A DNA stretch of 64,000 nt from Rubripirellula amarantea (GCF_007859865.1 NZ_SJPI01000002.1:1570721-1634720), one strand, 5' to 3'; counted from the stretch's first letter, positions 1 through 9,506 are shown. The notes: generated by a model not told the origin, from the sequence alone. Program-made: numbers and translations.

Positions 1-249
1 ACGCCCACTCGCGAAGAATTGTTCGAAATGGTTCACCCCGACGATCGAGCTCGTTTGCAAGAAGCACTTGAGCTAGCGATCCAAACGGGCGCTGCCTATG
101 AGCTTTCGGTACGTCAACGTGGCGGCGACGGCGAATACGTTTGGGTCAGGGTGCGTGGACAACCTATCCTTAACGAGTCCGGGAAGGCCGTCGAGGTCTT
201 TGGCGTGTTCATGGAACGACCGCAACGCAGTAAGCCCCGTGATACCTAA
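1..249 (+). CDS. C-terminal end of a PAS-domain sensor protein (5' end outside window)
   Basis: The reading frame is open from the first base and ends with TAA at 247-249, so this is the tail of a longer protein. The visible 82 residues look like one PAS fold of the PAS_3 type. There is an HPDDR motif followed by an amphipathic helix, then a YVWVRVRG strand, then a segment NESGKAVEVFGV, which is the usual end of a PAS sheet. Such domains bind small ligands or cofactors and pass signals to kinases, cyclases or regulators. No output domain follows; the protein stops about ten residues after the PAS fold, so any catalytic part must lie upstream. The stop codon sits inside a tandem repeat at 239-310. 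Confidence 0.75.
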   Translation, partial: TPTREELFEMVHPDDRARLQEALELAIQTGAAYELSVRQRGGDGEYVWVRVRGQPILNESGKAVEVFGVFMERPQRSKPRDT

Positions 250-310
250 AGCTATAGTGATGCCTAAAGCTTTAGTGATACCTATAGTCTTGGTAATACT
301 CAGAGCCTGA
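239..310. repeat. Tandem repeat, four degenerate 18-bp units
   Basis: Four consecutive 18-bp units start at 239, 257, 275 and 293. The first two are nearly identical (consensus GTGATRCCTAAAGCTWTA); the third and fourth have drifted. The array covers the stop codon of the PAS gene and ends about 20 bp before the stop of the convergent CPBP gene. Copies lose identity toward the 3' end. No coding or hairpin function is evident. Confidence 0.85.
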
Positions 311-330
311 ATCGCATCACGAAGCGTTCG

Positions 331-1311
331 TCAGGCTGGACCCGCCGAACTCAACGTTTGCTCGGTCATTCCCATCGTGCCGGGCGTTGCAGTGGTGTGC
401 AAACGTAGCGAATAAAGTTTTTTCAAGGACAACGCAAACGCCGCCAACGTCAGAGTCCCGCCAATGATGCAAAACATCGTTGATGGTATTTCGGGAAAAC
501 CCCAATGAAATTTCCCGACCTGATAAACATTCCAGCCGCTATTGATGAACGCATGGCAAAACACACCGGGCCAAATTGAGTTGGTTCGCCATGCGATCAC
601 GCCCAGCCAAACACCGACGATTGTCGCCAATGCGATTCCATGCGGTGAAACGTGGAAGAGTCCAAACACCACGGACGTGATCCCGATTGCGACCGCGGGA
701 CGAAACCGCTGCAACAATCGACGCTGCATGAATCCACGGAACGATAACTCTTCAAAGAAGCCTGGAAGCACCCCGATCACGATGATGAAAACAACCGCCC
801 AGGGAGTGGTGAGATTCCTGTAGAGTTCCAACACGGATTGATCGCCTGGCCAAACCTTTTCAATCAATATCACAACGGCGACGGAAACTAATAAGACCGG
901 GACTGACCCGATCATGAATAGACCGAACGAGTATCCTGAAATGGCGGGCCAACCAAGCCCCAACCGCTCGCTGAGTGAACAATTCGCCCGACGCGCACTT
1001 AGCACCGCAAAGAACCAAATCAATAGCCCGCTAATGACTTGCGACAGCACAATCATCAGAATAAAGATAGACGGTCGCATGAACTCAGCCGGCAAATTGT
1101 TCGCCGCTTCCTGCAAATTTTGACCGGTGGACATCTTTTGCAACAACACCACGACCGCCATCACGATCTGAACTCCGATCATCGCCACTAGTTCAATCAG
1201 GGCGATTACAAAGAGTGGCCATATCCTCGGCTTCGCTTGGCCATTCTCGTTCGATATCGGCGATGAGTCCAAAGCCTCATTCGCGGGAGCATACGGCGAT
1301 GGGTTTGTCAT
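331..1311 (-). CDS. CPBP family intramembrane metalloprotease (CAAX-prenyl-protease-like)
   Basis: Polytopic membrane protein of 326 residues from the ATG at 1311; an upstream in-frame extension to 1455 is possible but has no membrane or domain content. Hydrophobic segments lie near residues 32-57, 82-106, 124-152, 172-184 and onward. The family motifs are all visible: Glu-Glu at 187-188 with Arg192 in EELSFRGF, a FGLFH motif with His220, and CHAFINS with His253. These are the ligands expected of a functional CPBP (Abi/CAAX) protease. Members cleave membrane proteins or peptides, sometimes giving immunity to bacteriocins; the substrate here is unknown. The gene is convergent with the PAS gene and about 190 bp downstream of the ABC exporter genes on the same strand. 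Confidence 0.85.
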   Translation of the reverse strand: MTNPSPYAPANEALDSSPISNENGQAKPRIWPLFVIALIELVAMIGVQIVMAVVVLLQKMSTGQNLQEAANNLPAEFMRPSIFILMIVLSQVISGLLIWFFAVLSARRANCSLSERLGLGWPAISGYSFGLFMIGSVPVLLVSVAVVILIEKVWPGDQSVLELYRNLTTPWAVVFIIVIGVLPGFFEELSFRGFMQRRLLQRFRPAVAIGITSVVFGLFHVSPHGIALATIVGVWLGVIAWRTNSIWPGVFCHAFINSGWNVYQVGKFHWGFPEIPSTMFCIIGGTLTLAAFALSLKKLYSLRLHTTATPGTMGMTEQTLSSAGPA

Positions 1312-1501
1312 AACGAATGCTTTCGGTAGTGCGATTGCGATGAATTGGTCGCTTGATACTCGACAAAATTGGATAGCAAGGTCGTCCAGACAAACAACTA
1401 AGTGATGAGGCATCCGTTGCACCTGACAGATCGGTTGCGGGCTCACCGCTGTCACGTCTGGTCTTTCTCATTTCCGCTCACTCGTACTTCATGTTAATCC
1501 A

Positions 1502-2827
1502 TTAGCCCCGAACGAAGTTGCGTTGAAACAATCGACTGGCGATGACCATCATCACGATCGCAAAACCCAGTTGCACCGCAACCGCGAAAAGGACCTTAGA
1601 ACTCCCCAATCCGAGTCCATCCCAAAAGTAGCCCTGAAATGCCGACATCGCCCAATACGTCGGTGTGCTCTTGCACATCCATTCAACTGCCCTTGGCAAT
1701 TCGATCATCTGCAGCGGAAACCAGCATCCGCCAAGCGCAGCAAAAGTCAAAGTAACCAACGGAGTCATCGAATCGGCTTGTTTGGGAGTTCGTGAAAACG
1801 CGGCGATAAGCATTCCGAAACTTGTGGCTGCAACAGTCCAAACCAACGAAATCATGACCAGGGTTACCGGATCGCGGAACACTCCGATCCCAAACAACAA
1901 CTCCCCGTAAAGCAACAGAATGATCATTTGGATCATTCCCACGATCAACGTGAACAGAACTTTGCCTAGCAAGATGCTATTGCGAGACACGGGCGAAGCC
2001 AACAATCGTGCCATCGTCCCTCGATCGCGTTCGATTAGCAACGTCACGCCACAACTTGCCAATCCAAACATCAACATCATCACGGACACTCCCGATACGC
2101 TTTGCGCGAGCCGGTAAGTTACTTGCTTGGGACGATCCGGTGGAACAACATCCTCGTTCGCCACGGCGGTTGAAGTGCCAAAGAAACCAAAGGATCCGGC
2201 GTCTTCGGAGGCAAATATGTCTTGGTCCGTGGTCGACGCCCATCGCTCGATCACGGATGACAATTCCGAAGCGGTTTGGTTGAACTGTTGAAGATCAATC
2301 TCCGGCATTCCAGCATTAGCAAATTGCTTTCCCATCATGGTGGACCAGTACTCACCACCTTGAACGCTATACATCGCTTGCATGATCCCCAAGTTGATCA
2401 AACGATCTTCCATCGTCCGTCCCGGATCACGAATCAGGCGGAGAGCTCCTTCTTCGGATCGCTCGATCACCGTGGCAAATCCTTGTTCGATCACCAACAC
2501 ATGACTCGTGTCTCCATCGGCAACTTTACGCTCAATCGTCGCGTGATCCGATTCGGTCGCGTCCGTCGAAGGGAGTATCCGCAGCATTTCTGAACCGCGT
2601 AGCGCGTCAATAAACGCTTCGCTTGTTTCGGTCTGATCGCGATCAGAAACCCAAAGAGCAACCTTGGGCATCTGTCCATTGCCGCCCCCGGCTTGTCCCA
2701 TGATGAAACCAAATGTGGTGACAAGCACGATGGGCAATAGAAACCCCAGAAGTAGCGACATGCGATCGCGGAAATAGACTCGCAAGTCTTTCTTGGCAAT
2801 GATCCAAGCTGAAGAGAGTAGCGACAT
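1502..2827 (-). CDS. ABC-2 type transporter permease
   Basis: 441 residues with the ABC-2/NatB layout: a cytoplasmic N-terminus (AWIIAKKDLRVYFRDR), one membrane helix at about residues 22-46, a large extracytoplasmic region to about residue 240, then a cluster of helices from about 245 to the C-terminus. The motif LIERDRGTMARLLASPVSR lies in the coupling region between helices, as is typical of ABC-2 permeases that work with a DrrA/NatA-type ATPase. It starts at ATG 2827, 63 bp after the stop of the ATPase gene, so the two probably form one transcript and one exporter in the cytoplasmic membrane. The substrate cannot be told; related systems export drugs, linearmycins or sodium. Confidence 0.9.
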   Translation of the reverse strand: MSLLSSAWIIAKKDLRVYFRDRMSLLLGFLLPIVLVTTFGFIMGQAGGGNGQMPKVALWVSDRDQTETSEAFIDALRGSEMLRILPSTDATESDHATIERKVADGDTSHVLVIEQGFATVIERSEEGALRLIRDPGRTMEDRLINLGIMQAMYSVQGGEYWSTMMGKQFANAGMPEIDLQQFNQTASELSSVIERWASTTDQDIFASEDAGSFGFFGTSTAVANEDVVPPDRPKQVTYRLAQSVSGVSVMMLMFGLASCGVTLLIERDRGTMARLLASPVSRNSILLGKVLFTLIVGMIQMIILLLYGELLFGIGVFRDPVTLVMISLVWTVAATSFGMLIAAFSRTPKQADSMTPLVTLTFAALGGCWFPLQMIELPRAVEWMCKSTPTYWAMSAFQGYFWDGLGLGSSKVLFAVAVQLGFAIVMMVIASRLFQRNFVRG

Positions 2828-2890
2828 AGATATTACGACTCGGCGAAAGTATTGGCTTAGAACAAATCTCGATAGCGACTTTGCGACCGC

Positions 2891-3670
2891 TCAGTCACGC
2901 AGCGTATGTCCGGTCAGTTCAAGAAAGACCGTTTCCAAGTTTGCGTTGGGGTCCCCAATCAGGCCTGAAAGTTCAGCGGCAGTCCCCACTGCCACAGCGT
3001 TACCGGCATTCATGATCGCGATTCTGTCACACAACTTTTCGACCTCTTCCATGTAGTGAGTGGTGTACATGATTGTGGTTCCGGCCCGATTGAGAGACTT
3101 GAGTGCTTCGAATAAGTGCGATCGGCTTTGCGGATCGACTCCCGCAGTTGGCTCATCGAGTAACAACAACTCTGGTTCGTGCAATTGTCCAATTGCCAAG
3201 TTCAGACGCCGCTTCATCCCTCCGCTGAACTGGCCAGCACGATCATTCGCCCGTTCTTCCAGTCCAGCCAGTGCGAGCGCATGATTGACTCGGTCTCTGA
3301 GCTTCACTTTCCCCAGTCCTGCCAACTGACCAAAGAAAAACAAATTCTCCTTTGCCGTTAAATCGTCGTACAAAGCAATGTCCTGAGGAACGAGCCCGAT
3401 TCGTCTGCGATCGTCCACGTTGGTCGCGGGGGCATATGGCTGATCAAACATCAACATCTCGCCGGCCCAGTCGCCTTTGAGTCCAGCGATACATTCAATG
3501 GTGGTAGTTTTCCCAGCACCATTGGGCCCCAAGAATCCGAAAAACGATCCGGTTTCAATCTTGAGGTCCAGCGAGTTCACCGCCACATGATCACCGTAGC
3601 GATAGGACAGCCCCGTGATCTGTAGCACCACGGATGATTGTTCGCGGTCGAGGGAAGCTGGTTCAGACAA
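2891..3670 (-). CDS. ABC transporter ATP-binding protein (partner of the ABC-2 permease)
   Basis: 259 residues forming one nucleotide-binding domain. Walker A is GPNGAGKTT at residues 48-56, the Q-loop is VPQD near 94-97, the signature is FSGGMKRRLN at 148-157, Walker B is LLLLDEPTAG from 168, and the switch His lies in YTTHYMEEVEKL. This matches the CcmA/DrrA/NatA class that energises ABC-2 permeases. The only plausible start is TTG at 3670, because no ATG precedes Walker A. It is the first gene of the two-gene exporter operon. The 249 bp upstream, to the end of the NAD synthetase gene, hold no gene that I can support. Confidence 0.92.
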   Translation of the reverse strand: MSEPASLDREQSSVVLQITGLSYRYGDHVAVNSLDLKIETGSFFGFLGPNGAGKTTTIECIAGLKGDWAGEMLMFDQPYAPATNVDDRRRIGLVPQDIALYDDLTAKENLFFFGQLAGLGKVKLRDRVNHALALAGLEERANDRAGQFSGGMKRRLNLAIGQLHEPELLLLDEPTAGVDPQSRSHLFEALKSLNRAGTTIMYTTHYMEEVEKLCDRIAIMNAGNAVAVGTAAELSGLIGDPNANLETVFLELTGHTLRD

Positions 3671-3919
3671 TATCTACGCCATCCAAAAAGAGAGGGACGA
3701 TCGGGAGCCTACGTCAATCTGCGACTCATACGGTGCAGTCTCCGACCAACACCCTAGGCTCGACACCGACGACGTTAAGGCGCGCTAAACAAGCAAACTG
3801 GTGAAAACTGAACGTGGCTTTCACGATTCGTTCGAAAGCTAAGTTCTAAAAGCCGGATCCCAAACACCTTTCTTAAGCGTGGTGGCGAGTCATCCGAAGC
3901 CCTGCTCCGGCAAGCCTGT

Positions 3920-5923
3920 TCATTGCCGAAAGTCATCCGGGTCGGCATCGCTGGGCATTCGCCAATCCCCTCGCGGCGAAAGTGACACGGAACCCACTTT
4001 GGGGCCATCGGGAACGCAGTTGCGTTTGAATTGGTTGTGAAAGAACCGCTTGATAAAGGTATTAAGCGTCTCGGCAATCACATCACTCGAATAGGCTTCG
4101 TTGAACTCTGCATGAGCGGCAAGCTGCAAAATTTTATCACGACTGAAACCGTTCCTGACAAAGTGAAACAGGAAAAAATCGTGTAGTTCGTAGGCTCCAA
4201 TCGTCGCTTCGGTGTCCTGACGAATTGATCCATCTTCTCGCGGTGGCAATAACTCTGGTGAAATCGGAGTATCGGCAATCCGGTGCAAGACTTCCGAAAG
4301 AGCGCCGTCAAAATAATGGTCAGCCGCGTACCGAACCAAAAAACGCACGAGCGTTTTTGGTATCGAAGTGTTCACGTTGTACATCGACATATGATCGGCA
4401 TTGTACGTTGACCAGCCGAGCGCCTGCTCGCTCATGTCGCCGGTACCGAGCACGAAGCCGCGGCTCATCAACAGCATCGTTCGGATCCGAGCCTGCACAT
4501 TCTCGAACATCAAATCCCTGGCGTCATCATGCGAGGCAAGCAATTGCTTTTGCAGTGAATCGACCGACGTTTGCTCGTTGATTTTGATGCCAAGTGGTTG
4601 ATGGCCAAGCGATCGAAAGGTGTCTAAACACAACGCTCGAATGTCGATCATTTCCCGAGTAATCTTGGTTTCGTCGATCAGCGTGTCCGCACTGGACTTA
4701 GTGTGATCGGTGGTCCCAAACCCTGGCATCGTGATCCCGACAATATCGCGGCGAGACTTCCCTAGTGTGTCGCAGGCGCGAATGGCGACAAGCAACGCCA
4801 GCGTGCTGTCGAGTCCACCTGATACTCCGATGGAAAGCGTGGTGGTCTTACCCAAACGACTCAATCGTTTGCACAATCCCGCAGTTTGGATGTCGAAGAT
4901 TTCGGCACAACGTTCGTCCAGTTCTTGGCTTTCATCCGGCACGAACGGGTGAGCGTCGATTCGACGCATTGGTGCAGCAGTTGCCTTCCCGCTAGCTCGC
5001 TTCGCTTGTTTTGATTCGAGTTGAACGACACGGAAATCAGCATGGCGTTGAGTTCGTGCGTCATCGAACGATCCAATCACGCGTCGGTCATGCGAAATTC
5101 GCTCGAGGTCGATATCACAAGTGATCGAGGTGGGACCGAACAAAATCGGCGTCAGCCCGTCACCCACCCGGCGAGACTCACCCAATATCGAACCGTTCTC
5201 TGCAATCAGGCAGTGTCCACCGAAAACGAGGTCCGACGTTGATTCCGTTGGCCCGGCGGACGAATAAACGTAGGCCGCGATGCAGCGTCCCGATTGACTG
5301 CGAACCAGATCTCGACGCCAAGCCGCCTTACCGATCGTTTCGTTGCTGGCCGACAAATTGACCAAGACATTCGCGCCCGCAATTGCCGCGTGTGAACTGG
5401 GCGGAATCGGTGTCCACAGGTCCTCGCAAATCTCGACTCCGATCTTCGCGTCTTCCCAAGCGACAATGACGTCGGTCCCGAACGGAACCGGTTCGCCCAA
5501 AATGTTCACGTGCGTAACGTCAACACAAGAAGCGGCTCGGAAATGGCGGCCCTCGTAGAACTCACGATAAGTCGGCAGGAAACTCTTAGGAATCACAGCG
5601 TGGACTTTTCCACCCTGGATGACGGCGGCGACATTCATGAGTGAATCGCTGACGATCATTGGCAGACCGACAATCACAATTTTGTCGTGCGACTTGCTAT
5701 GACGGGCAACCGTTCCGAGCGCTTGTGTGGCTCCATTTAGAAGCGACGTGGATGCGAACAAATCACCGCACGTGTAGCCGGTCAAACCGAGCTCGGGCAG
5801 GACGACCAAGTTTGCATCGCACTGATCGATCATCGCGATCGACGCTTCGGCATTGCGACTCGGCGCGCCGATGGATAGTTCAGGAGCAGCAGCGGTTACG
5901 CGAAAGAAGGGCCGATCGTTCAA
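3920..5923 (-). CDS. nadE: Glutamine-dependent NAD+ synthetase
   Basis: 667 residues, the length of two-domain NadE enzymes, which turn deamido-NAD+, ATP and glutamine into NAD+. The N-terminal nitrilase-type glutaminase domain shows the full triad: Glu44 in LPELGLTGY, Lys113 in VIPKSFLPTYREFYEGRHF, and Cys166 in GVEICEDLW. The C-terminal synthetase has the ATP pyrophosphatase loop SGGLDS at 368-373. The start appears to be TTG at 5923, and it shares bases with the TGA stop of the upstream gene (TTGA overlap), which suggests translational coupling. The next in-frame Met (residue 31) would remove the first strand of the glutaminase domain. An ammonia tunnel between the domains is expected from the family. 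Confidence 0.95.
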   Translation of the reverse strand: MNDRPFFRVTAAAPELSIGAPSRNAEASIAMIDQCDANLVVLPELGLTGYTCGDLFASTSLLNGATQALGTVARHSKSHDKIVIVGLPMIVSDSLMNVAAVIQGGKVHAVIPKSFLPTYREFYEGRHFRAASCVDVTHVNILGEPVPFGTDVIVAWEDAKIGVEICEDLWTPIPPSSHAAIAGANVLVNLSASNETIGKAAWRRDLVRSQSGRCIAAYVYSSAGPTESTSDLVFGGHCLIAENGSILGESRRVGDGLTPILFGPTSITCDIDLERISHDRRVIGSFDDARTQRHADFRVVQLESKQAKRASGKATAAPMRRIDAHPFVPDESQELDERCAEIFDIQTAGLCKRLSRLGKTTTLSIGVSGGLDSTLALLVAIRACDTLGKSRRDIVGITMPGFGTTDHTKSSADTLIDETKITREMIDIRALCLDTFRSLGHQPLGIKINEQTSVDSLQKQLLASHDDARDLMFENVQARIRTMLLMSRGFVLGTGDMSEQALGWSTYNADHMSMYNVNTSIPKTLVRFLVRYAADHYFDGALSEVLHRIADTPISPELLPPREDGSIRQDTEATIGAYELHDFFLFHFVRNGFSRDKILQLAAHAEFNEAYSSDVIAETLNTFIKRFFHNQFKRNCVPDGPKVGSVSLSPRGDWRMPSDADPDDFRQ

Positions 5924-6876
5924 AAGTTGTCCGCCTTACGGTATGCATCAATCACTTTCTGTTCCCCTTCTTCGCCGCGTTCGCTATTGCCGTGTTCCAT
6001 CCCAATCACACCCTCAAATCCCTTTTGGTGAATGTGCTTGAAGACTTCGCGGTAGTTGATCTCGCCAGTGTACGGTTCCTTACGTCCCGGATTGTCGCCC
6101 GACTGGAAATAGGCAATCTCGGACCAACAAGCATCAATGTTGGGGATTAGGTTGCCTTCGGTAATTTGCTGGTGATAGATATCGAACAAGATTTTGCAGG
6201 ACGGACTATTTACCGCCCGGCATATCGCGTAAGCCTGATCGCTTCGTTGAAGGAATGTGCCACCGTGGTTGGCGTACCAATTCAAAGGTTCTAACACCAT
6301 GACCAAATCGTGCGGTTCGAGAATCTCAGTACAACGTCTGAGCATGTCGATCACGTTGGCAGTTTGGTACCCTTGGGCAAGTCGTGGTCCGCCATAGCGA
6401 TTCCATTCACCTTCGCTGTGTTGCTGGTCCACACTTCCCGGCACGACCGTGCACCACTTCGCATTGACCCGCTTGGCAACCGTAACAGCGTCGTTCATCG
6501 CCTTCAGGATTTCCTCGGTCGTATCGTCACTAGGCCGCGCGAATGTTGGGCGATCAAAACTGCCATACGCAACGAAGACTCCCATTTGCATCTTCAATTC
6601 ATCGAGCAACTTGCCAATCTTTTCTTGCGTCTCAGGCGTTTCTGCGGGCAACCCGTTGTATTCAAAAGCGGTGAACCCTTGGTCGGCGGCGAAACGAATT
6701 TGGTCAAGCACATCGGCCCCCGCTGAAACTTTGAACATTCCCGGGTGCGGGGCGTAGCCAAGTTTGAATTTGGGAGTTGTCGCATCAGCAGCCCGAGTGG
6801 CCTTTGAAAATACGCCTGAGGAAACCGAAAGAGCGGCCGTTGCGAATGAGGCTTTTATGAGTTCGCGTCGTTGCAT
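5920..6876 (-). CDS. Tat-exported TIM-barrel sugar isomerase/epimerase (hydroxypyruvate isomerase-like)
   Basis: 318 residues. The N-terminus MQRRELIKASFATAALSVSSG resembles a Tat signal, with RRELIK followed by a hydrophobic stretch, so the protein is probably exported. The rest is an AP-endonuclease-2-type TIM barrel. Visible metal-site segments are VLEPLNWYANHGG (Glu), LFDIYHQQITEGN (Asp and His) and GVIGMEHGNSERG (Glu), which match the hydroxypyruvate isomerase Hyi family. Planctomycetes carry many Tat-tagged relatives of unknown substrate, so activity on hydroxypyruvate is not assured. The stop overlaps the nadE start by 4 bp, so the genes are co-transcribed, though a metabolic link to NAD synthesis is not obvious. 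Confidence 0.85.
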   Translation of the reverse strand: MQRRELIKASFATAALSVSSGVFSKATRAADATTPKFKLGYAPHPGMFKVSAGADVLDQIRFAADQGFTAFEYNGLPAETPETQEKIGKLLDELKMQMGVFVAYGSFDRPTFARPSDDTTEEILKAMNDAVTVAKRVNAKWCTVVPGSVDQQHSEGEWNRYGGPRLAQGYQTANVIDMLRRCTEILEPHDLVMVLEPLNWYANHGGTFLQRSDQAYAICRAVNSPSCKILFDIYHQQITEGNLIPNIDACWSEIAYFQSGDNPGRKEPYTGEINYREVFKHIHQKGFEGVIGMEHGNSERGEEGEQKVIDAYRKADNF

Positions 6877-7039
6877 GGTGGGAGAACGTCAAAGGGAGGC
6901 GTTGGTACGAGAGAAAGCGGTAGAGCAAGCAGTATAACTGAACCTGGTCACGAAGAGATGCCCCAAACGCTACACTCATGACGCCAACGAAAACGGCCTC
7001 GACTGACGCGCAAATTCAAATCCGATTGACATTGACGAC

Positions 7040-7726
7040 ATGACCTCTCCCATCATTTCCCCTCGCCTATTCAAGTTCCTGCGAGAGTTAAAGAAGAACA
7101 ACGACCGTGATTGGTTCGCCGAAAACAAAGCACGCTACGAAAGCGACGTTCGTGAACCCGCCGTCGAACTGGTCCGGCGGCTAGAAAAACCGCTCTCGCG
7201 AGCCGCCCCGATGCTGGGAGTCGTCCCCAAGGGACATGGCGGAAGCGTGATGCGAATCTATCGTGACACTCGTTTTTCAAAGGACAAAACGCCTTACAAG
7301 ACAAACGTCGGCATCTCCATTCGGCATCAAGCCGACGGGAATATCCACGCACCGGGCATTTACCTCCACCTTGCCAGCGATGAATGTTTCATTGCAACAG
7401 GTTGCTGGCGTCCAGAACGCACCACACTGGCCGCCATCCGAGCAGCAATTGCCGAAGACCCCAAAGCCTGGAAAAGAGCGCGAGATAACAAATCCTTCCG
7501 AGCGGTGTATTCGTTTGCCGGCGAAAGTTTAAAGACGTCGCCGCGAGACTACGACAAGGACCATCCGATGATCGATGACTTGAAACGAATCGACTTCATC
7601 GCAGTAGCTCCACTCCAACGGCAACAAATCACCAGCGACGAAGTTGTTGACTTGGTGATTGACCACGTCAAGAAGGCCAAACCTCTCATGCGATTCTTGT
7701 GCGATGCCATCGACGTCCCGTACTAA
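7040..7726 (+). CDS. DUF2461 family protein (TIGR02453)
   Basis: 228 residues matching the DUF2461 pattern along its whole length. Family-typical segments are FLRELKKNNDRDWFAENK near the N-terminus, VMRIYRDTRFSKDKTPYKTNVG in the middle, GIYLHLASDECFIATGCWRPE, and a C-terminal segment HPMIDDLKRIDF. The family is widespread and has no proven biochemical role. It starts at ATG 7040, about 160 bp from the divergent isomerase gene. Its 3' end overlaps the next gene by 23 bp, so the two are probably translated from one mRNA. No signal peptide or membrane segment is visible, so it should be cytoplasmic. Confidence 0.9.
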   Translation: MTSPIISPRLFKFLRELKKNNDRDWFAENKARYESDVREPAVELVRRLEKPLSRAAPMLGVVPKGHGGSVMRIYRDTRFSKDKTPYKTNVGISIRHQADGNIHAPGIYLHLASDECFIATGCWRPERTTLAAIRAAIAEDPKAWKRARDNKSFRAVYSFAGESLKTSPRDYDKDHPMIDDLKRIDFIAVAPLQRQQITSDEVVDLVIDHVKKAKPLMRFLCDAIDVPY

Positions 7727-9506
7727 TCTGGCAAGCGTGCAAGACCGCAAACTTGCTGCGGCCAAAGAACGAGCCAACAACGATTGGGCACGACCTATCC
7801 TATTGGCGGGACTTATCGCCAACGCGATGACCATGACCATCGCTTGGGATCCGTTTTCCAATCGTGGCTTCGAACCGTTTTCCATGTTCGTAATCGCGTC
7901 GATCTTCGTGCAATCCTGTTTACTGACGCTGCCGGGCTTACTACTGACGTATCGTTACCGAGCGCTCGGCTGGTTCGCTATGGCGATTCCCTTGTTGATC
8001 GTGATGATCGACGCGGCGGTCTATCGGACGATCGGCACTCACGTGATAAGTGACCGAGGCTTGGCAGCTGTATCGACCATGCCGCAGTGGATCTCTCACG
8101 CAGGTTGGCCCGCTTGGCGTACGTTGATTTCCATCGCTGTTGGTTTCACTGCGACCTACGCTGCTTGCATCGCATTGACAAACATTTTGGTCGAACGATT
8201 CACCTGGAAGATCGCTTATGGCATCGTTGCATTCGTTGGCGGAGCCACATTGATCACTCTGTTCTCGGCGTTTCATACGCGAGTCGACATCGGCCGCAGT
8301 CCGTTCCAGCATCCCCTGAGCATTGCTGGGATTTGGCGTCCGGTTCCGATCACGTTTTCGGACACTCACGCCGCGGACATCGGGGTCACCACAGGAACCG
8401 AACTGGAAATGGTGTCGGCCGAACGGGCGCAGCGCGAGCGAGCCATTCGTTTGATCCAAACCCAACCCATCGAAGCAGCTCGTAAACCAGACGTCGTGAT
8501 TGTTGTCGTGGAGTCGTTTCGGCATGAATTGGTTGACGCCCAAACGATGCCGCACCTCCATGACGCGGCAAACCGAGGGTTATGGTGTCGCAACCATTAC
8601 TCCAGCGGCAATGCGACCAGCCATGGAATGTTCTCACTCGTTTCAGGGATGGACGCAACTTGGTTTTCGTCCAAGCTCCGCTATCGCCCACCCATGTTCG
8701 AGATTTTTCGTGATGCAGGTTACCACCTAGGCTTTTTCGCCGGCCACGATGATTGGCAGCGATTCTATATGGACAGTTTCATTAGCGAAGACCACTTTGA
8801 CGTGTTTGAATTCCAACGTCAGGATGGACTGGCAAGTGACCGCTGGGCGACAGCGGAGACCTTGCGTTTCCTCGATCGGCAAATCGGTCCCGAATCATCC
8901 CCTCAAACCAACGATTCGTCGCAGGTCGAAGACATGACTGATTCGGAAAACTTCCACCCCGCGCCGCGGCTTGCGATTCTGTATCTCTACGCGACTCATT
9001 CTCCCTACCGAAGCTATGCCGAAGATCAAATCTTTGATCCATCGGCCGAAGAGGATTTTCCGATTCCCTATGGAGCCGAGGACCAACTGCTTGTCTGGAA
9101 TCGGTATCGCAATTCGGCGCACACCGTCGATCGCTGGCTGAAGCTATTCTTCGAAGACGACTCCGATCGTATTGTTGTTGTCCTGGGTGATCACGGCGAA
9201 GCTTTCTTGGAAGATGGCACGATAGGGCATGGCACTCGAATATCTCGTCAGCAGAACATGACACCCGCCATTCTTTTCGGCCAAGGCATCCCGGTATCTG
9301 CTATCGAAGCACCGACGATGCACGCAGACATACTTCCTACGCTGGTTGATTTGATAGGCTTAGATGTTTCAGGGATCGAAGCGATAGACGGTGTCAGTCT
9401 GTTGGACAACGAAGCGGTTCACAACGAAGACCGCTCGTTTGTCACTCGCGATTACCTCACCAGTGATACCGCGGCGATTTCGGTCAGTGAGGTTCCAACG
9501 AAATGA
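7704..9506 (+). CDS. Membrane-anchored alkaline-phosphatase-superfamily enzyme (YejM/LtaS-like sulfatase domain)
   Basis: About 600 residues from ATG 7704, a start inside the DUF2461 gene; an earlier in-frame start at 7659 is less likely. The N-terminal quarter carries about five hydrophobic helices, starting with WARPILLAGLIANAMTMTIAW. The soluble domain then shows sulfatase-superfamily motifs: VIVVVESFRHE (metal-ligand acid), HYSSGNATSHGMFSLVSG (nucleophile Thr/Ser region), VVLGDHGEAF and GHGTRIS (Asp and His ligands). This order is that of YejM/PbgA and lipoteichoic-acid synthase relatives. It probably acts on a lipid or envelope polymer outside the cytoplasmic membrane. There is no Cys/Ser sulfatase consensus CxPxR, so a true sulfatase is unlikely. 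Confidence 0.82.
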   Translation: MPSTSRTNLASVQDRKLAAAKERANNDWARPILLAGLIANAMTMTIAWDPFSNRGFEPFSMFVIASIFVQSCLLTLPGLLLTYRYRALGWFAMAIPLLIVMIDAAVYRTIGTHVISDRGLAAVSTMPQWISHAGWPAWRTLISIAVGFTATYAACIALTNILVERFTWKIAYGIVAFVGGATLITLFSAFHTRVDIGRSPFQHPLSIAGIWRPVPITFSDTHAADIGVTTGTELEMVSAERAQRERAIRLIQTQPIEAARKPDVVIVVVESFRHELVDAQTMPHLHDAANRGLWCRNHYSSGNATSHGMFSLVSGMDATWFSSKLRYRPPMFEIFRDAGYHLGFFAGHDDWQRFYMDSFISEDHFDVFEFQRQDGLASDRWATAETLRFLDRQIGPESSPQTNDSSQVEDMTDSENFHPAPRLAILYLYATHSPYRSYAEDQIFDPSAEEDFPIPYGAEDQLLVWNRYRNSAHTVDRWLKLFFEDDSDRIVVVLGDHGEAFLEDGTIGHGTRISRQQNMTPAILFGQGIPVSAIEAPTMHADILPTLVDLIGLDVSGIEAIDGVSLLDNEAVHNEDRSFVTRDYLTSDTAAISVSEVPTK

